Assembly: GCA_027081495.1 (NCBI GenBank)
Contig: JALWKJ010000122.1
Span: 10,005 to 16,544, forward strand
Length of the DNA: 6,540 nucleotides
Source: Campylobacterales bacterium
Lineage (GTDB): Bacteria; Campylobacterota; Campylobacteria; Campylobacterales; QNZT01
Reading direction: 5' to 3'
Part shown: positions 6,313-6,540 of the stretch, piece by piece
How positions within the stretch are numbered: the stretch's first letter is position 1
Layout of the letters: each line of letters begins with the position of its first letter
Translations under genes and position numbers: made by a program
The notes under the pieces: model-generated
What the model was told of the DNA's origin: nothing
What the model saw: only the letters and a program-made list of their open reading frames with translations
Database searches by the model: none

Positions 6313-6540
6313 TAAATGCTGAATATCTTCTTTTCGCCGTAGATATCGTGTTTATTTTTACGGGTGAGGGCATAGTTGTTTTTGTAGAGCATATCCTTAA
6401 GTAGTTTTAATTTCTCTTTTTGATCTAGGTTTTTATCCATTTTGATTTTTTCATAAAAGTCGCTAAAGATTGATTCATACTCTTTCATAGCTTTTTTTTC
6501 TCTAAATAGTAAAAAAATTCCTATGGGAAGGGATAAGAGC
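6312..6540 (-). CDS. Unrecognised small membrane-anchored protein (5' part outside window)
   Basis: Hand translation of the minus strand shows an open frame entering from the right edge and ending in TAA at 6314-6312, with 75 codons visible. It starts with a hydrophobic segment (LLSLPIGIFLLF) followed at once by REKK, which by the positive-inside rule suggests a helix exiting into the cytoplasm. The tail is highly charged and probably helical (KIKMDKNLDQKEKLKLLKDM), ending in KKIFSI. A start at the internal ATG 6488 would lose the membrane segment, so I treat the gene as truncated by the window edge. I do not recognise the family. It lies 69 bp upstream of the permease on the same strand and may share a transcript with it. 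Confidence 0.6.
   Translation of the reverse strand, partial: LLSLPIGIFLLFREKKAMKEYESIFSDFYEKIKMDKNLDQKEKLKLLKDMLYKNNYALTRKNKHDIYGEKKIFSI

Overview
The window looks like chromosomal DNA of a Campylobacterota (epsilonproteobacterial) organism, probably a free-living sulfur oxidiser of the Sulfurimonas/Sulfuricurvum/Sulfurovum kind. This rests on the low-GC base use, Lys/Ile/Phe-rich proteins, compact gene packing with short overlaps, TATAAT-type -10 boxes without a good -35 box, and the protein styles. No rRNA or marker gene is present, so the taxon is an inference.

Left part (1-2268, minus strand): the start of a Pel exopolysaccharide operon in the order pelC-pelD-pelE. pelC encodes the periplasmic outer-membrane lipoprotein of the Pel secretion apparatus. 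pelD encodes the inner-membrane c-di-GMP receptor (four membrane helices, a GAF-like domain and a degenerate GGDEF domain that keeps the RxxD site). pelE is cut by the window edge. The genes overlap by 1 and 11 nt, so they are surely co-transcribed. The usual pelA and pelB do not precede pelC; a divergent promoter region does.

Middle (2269-4920): a 146-bp divergent intergenic region holds candidate -10 boxes for both directions and two inverted repeats, one of which is an 18-bp operator-like palindrome abutting the rightward -10 box. Rightward come a cytoplasmic NodB-fold polysaccharide-deacetylase-like protein and a CapK/PaaK-like adenylate-forming enzyme, 46-49 bp apart. They look like a two-gene unit for polysaccharide or cell-surface modification; their substrate cannot be read from sequence. 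Their divergent pairing with pelCDE suggests, but does not prove, a shared role.

Right part (4917-6540, minus strand): an APC-superfamily amino-acid permease overlaps the CapK-like gene tail-to-tail by 4 nt. Upstream of it lies the 3' part of an unrecognised small membrane-anchored protein. The 69-bp gap between these two has a tandem repeat and a 10-bp inverted repeat that could pair over the permease start codon.

No RNA genes, mobile elements, CRISPR arrays or convincing intrinsic terminators were seen. The most interesting points are the pelC-first operon with a c-di-GMP receptor, the divergent deacetylase/CapK pair with an unusual adenylation loop, and the symmetric elements around three translation or transcription starts.
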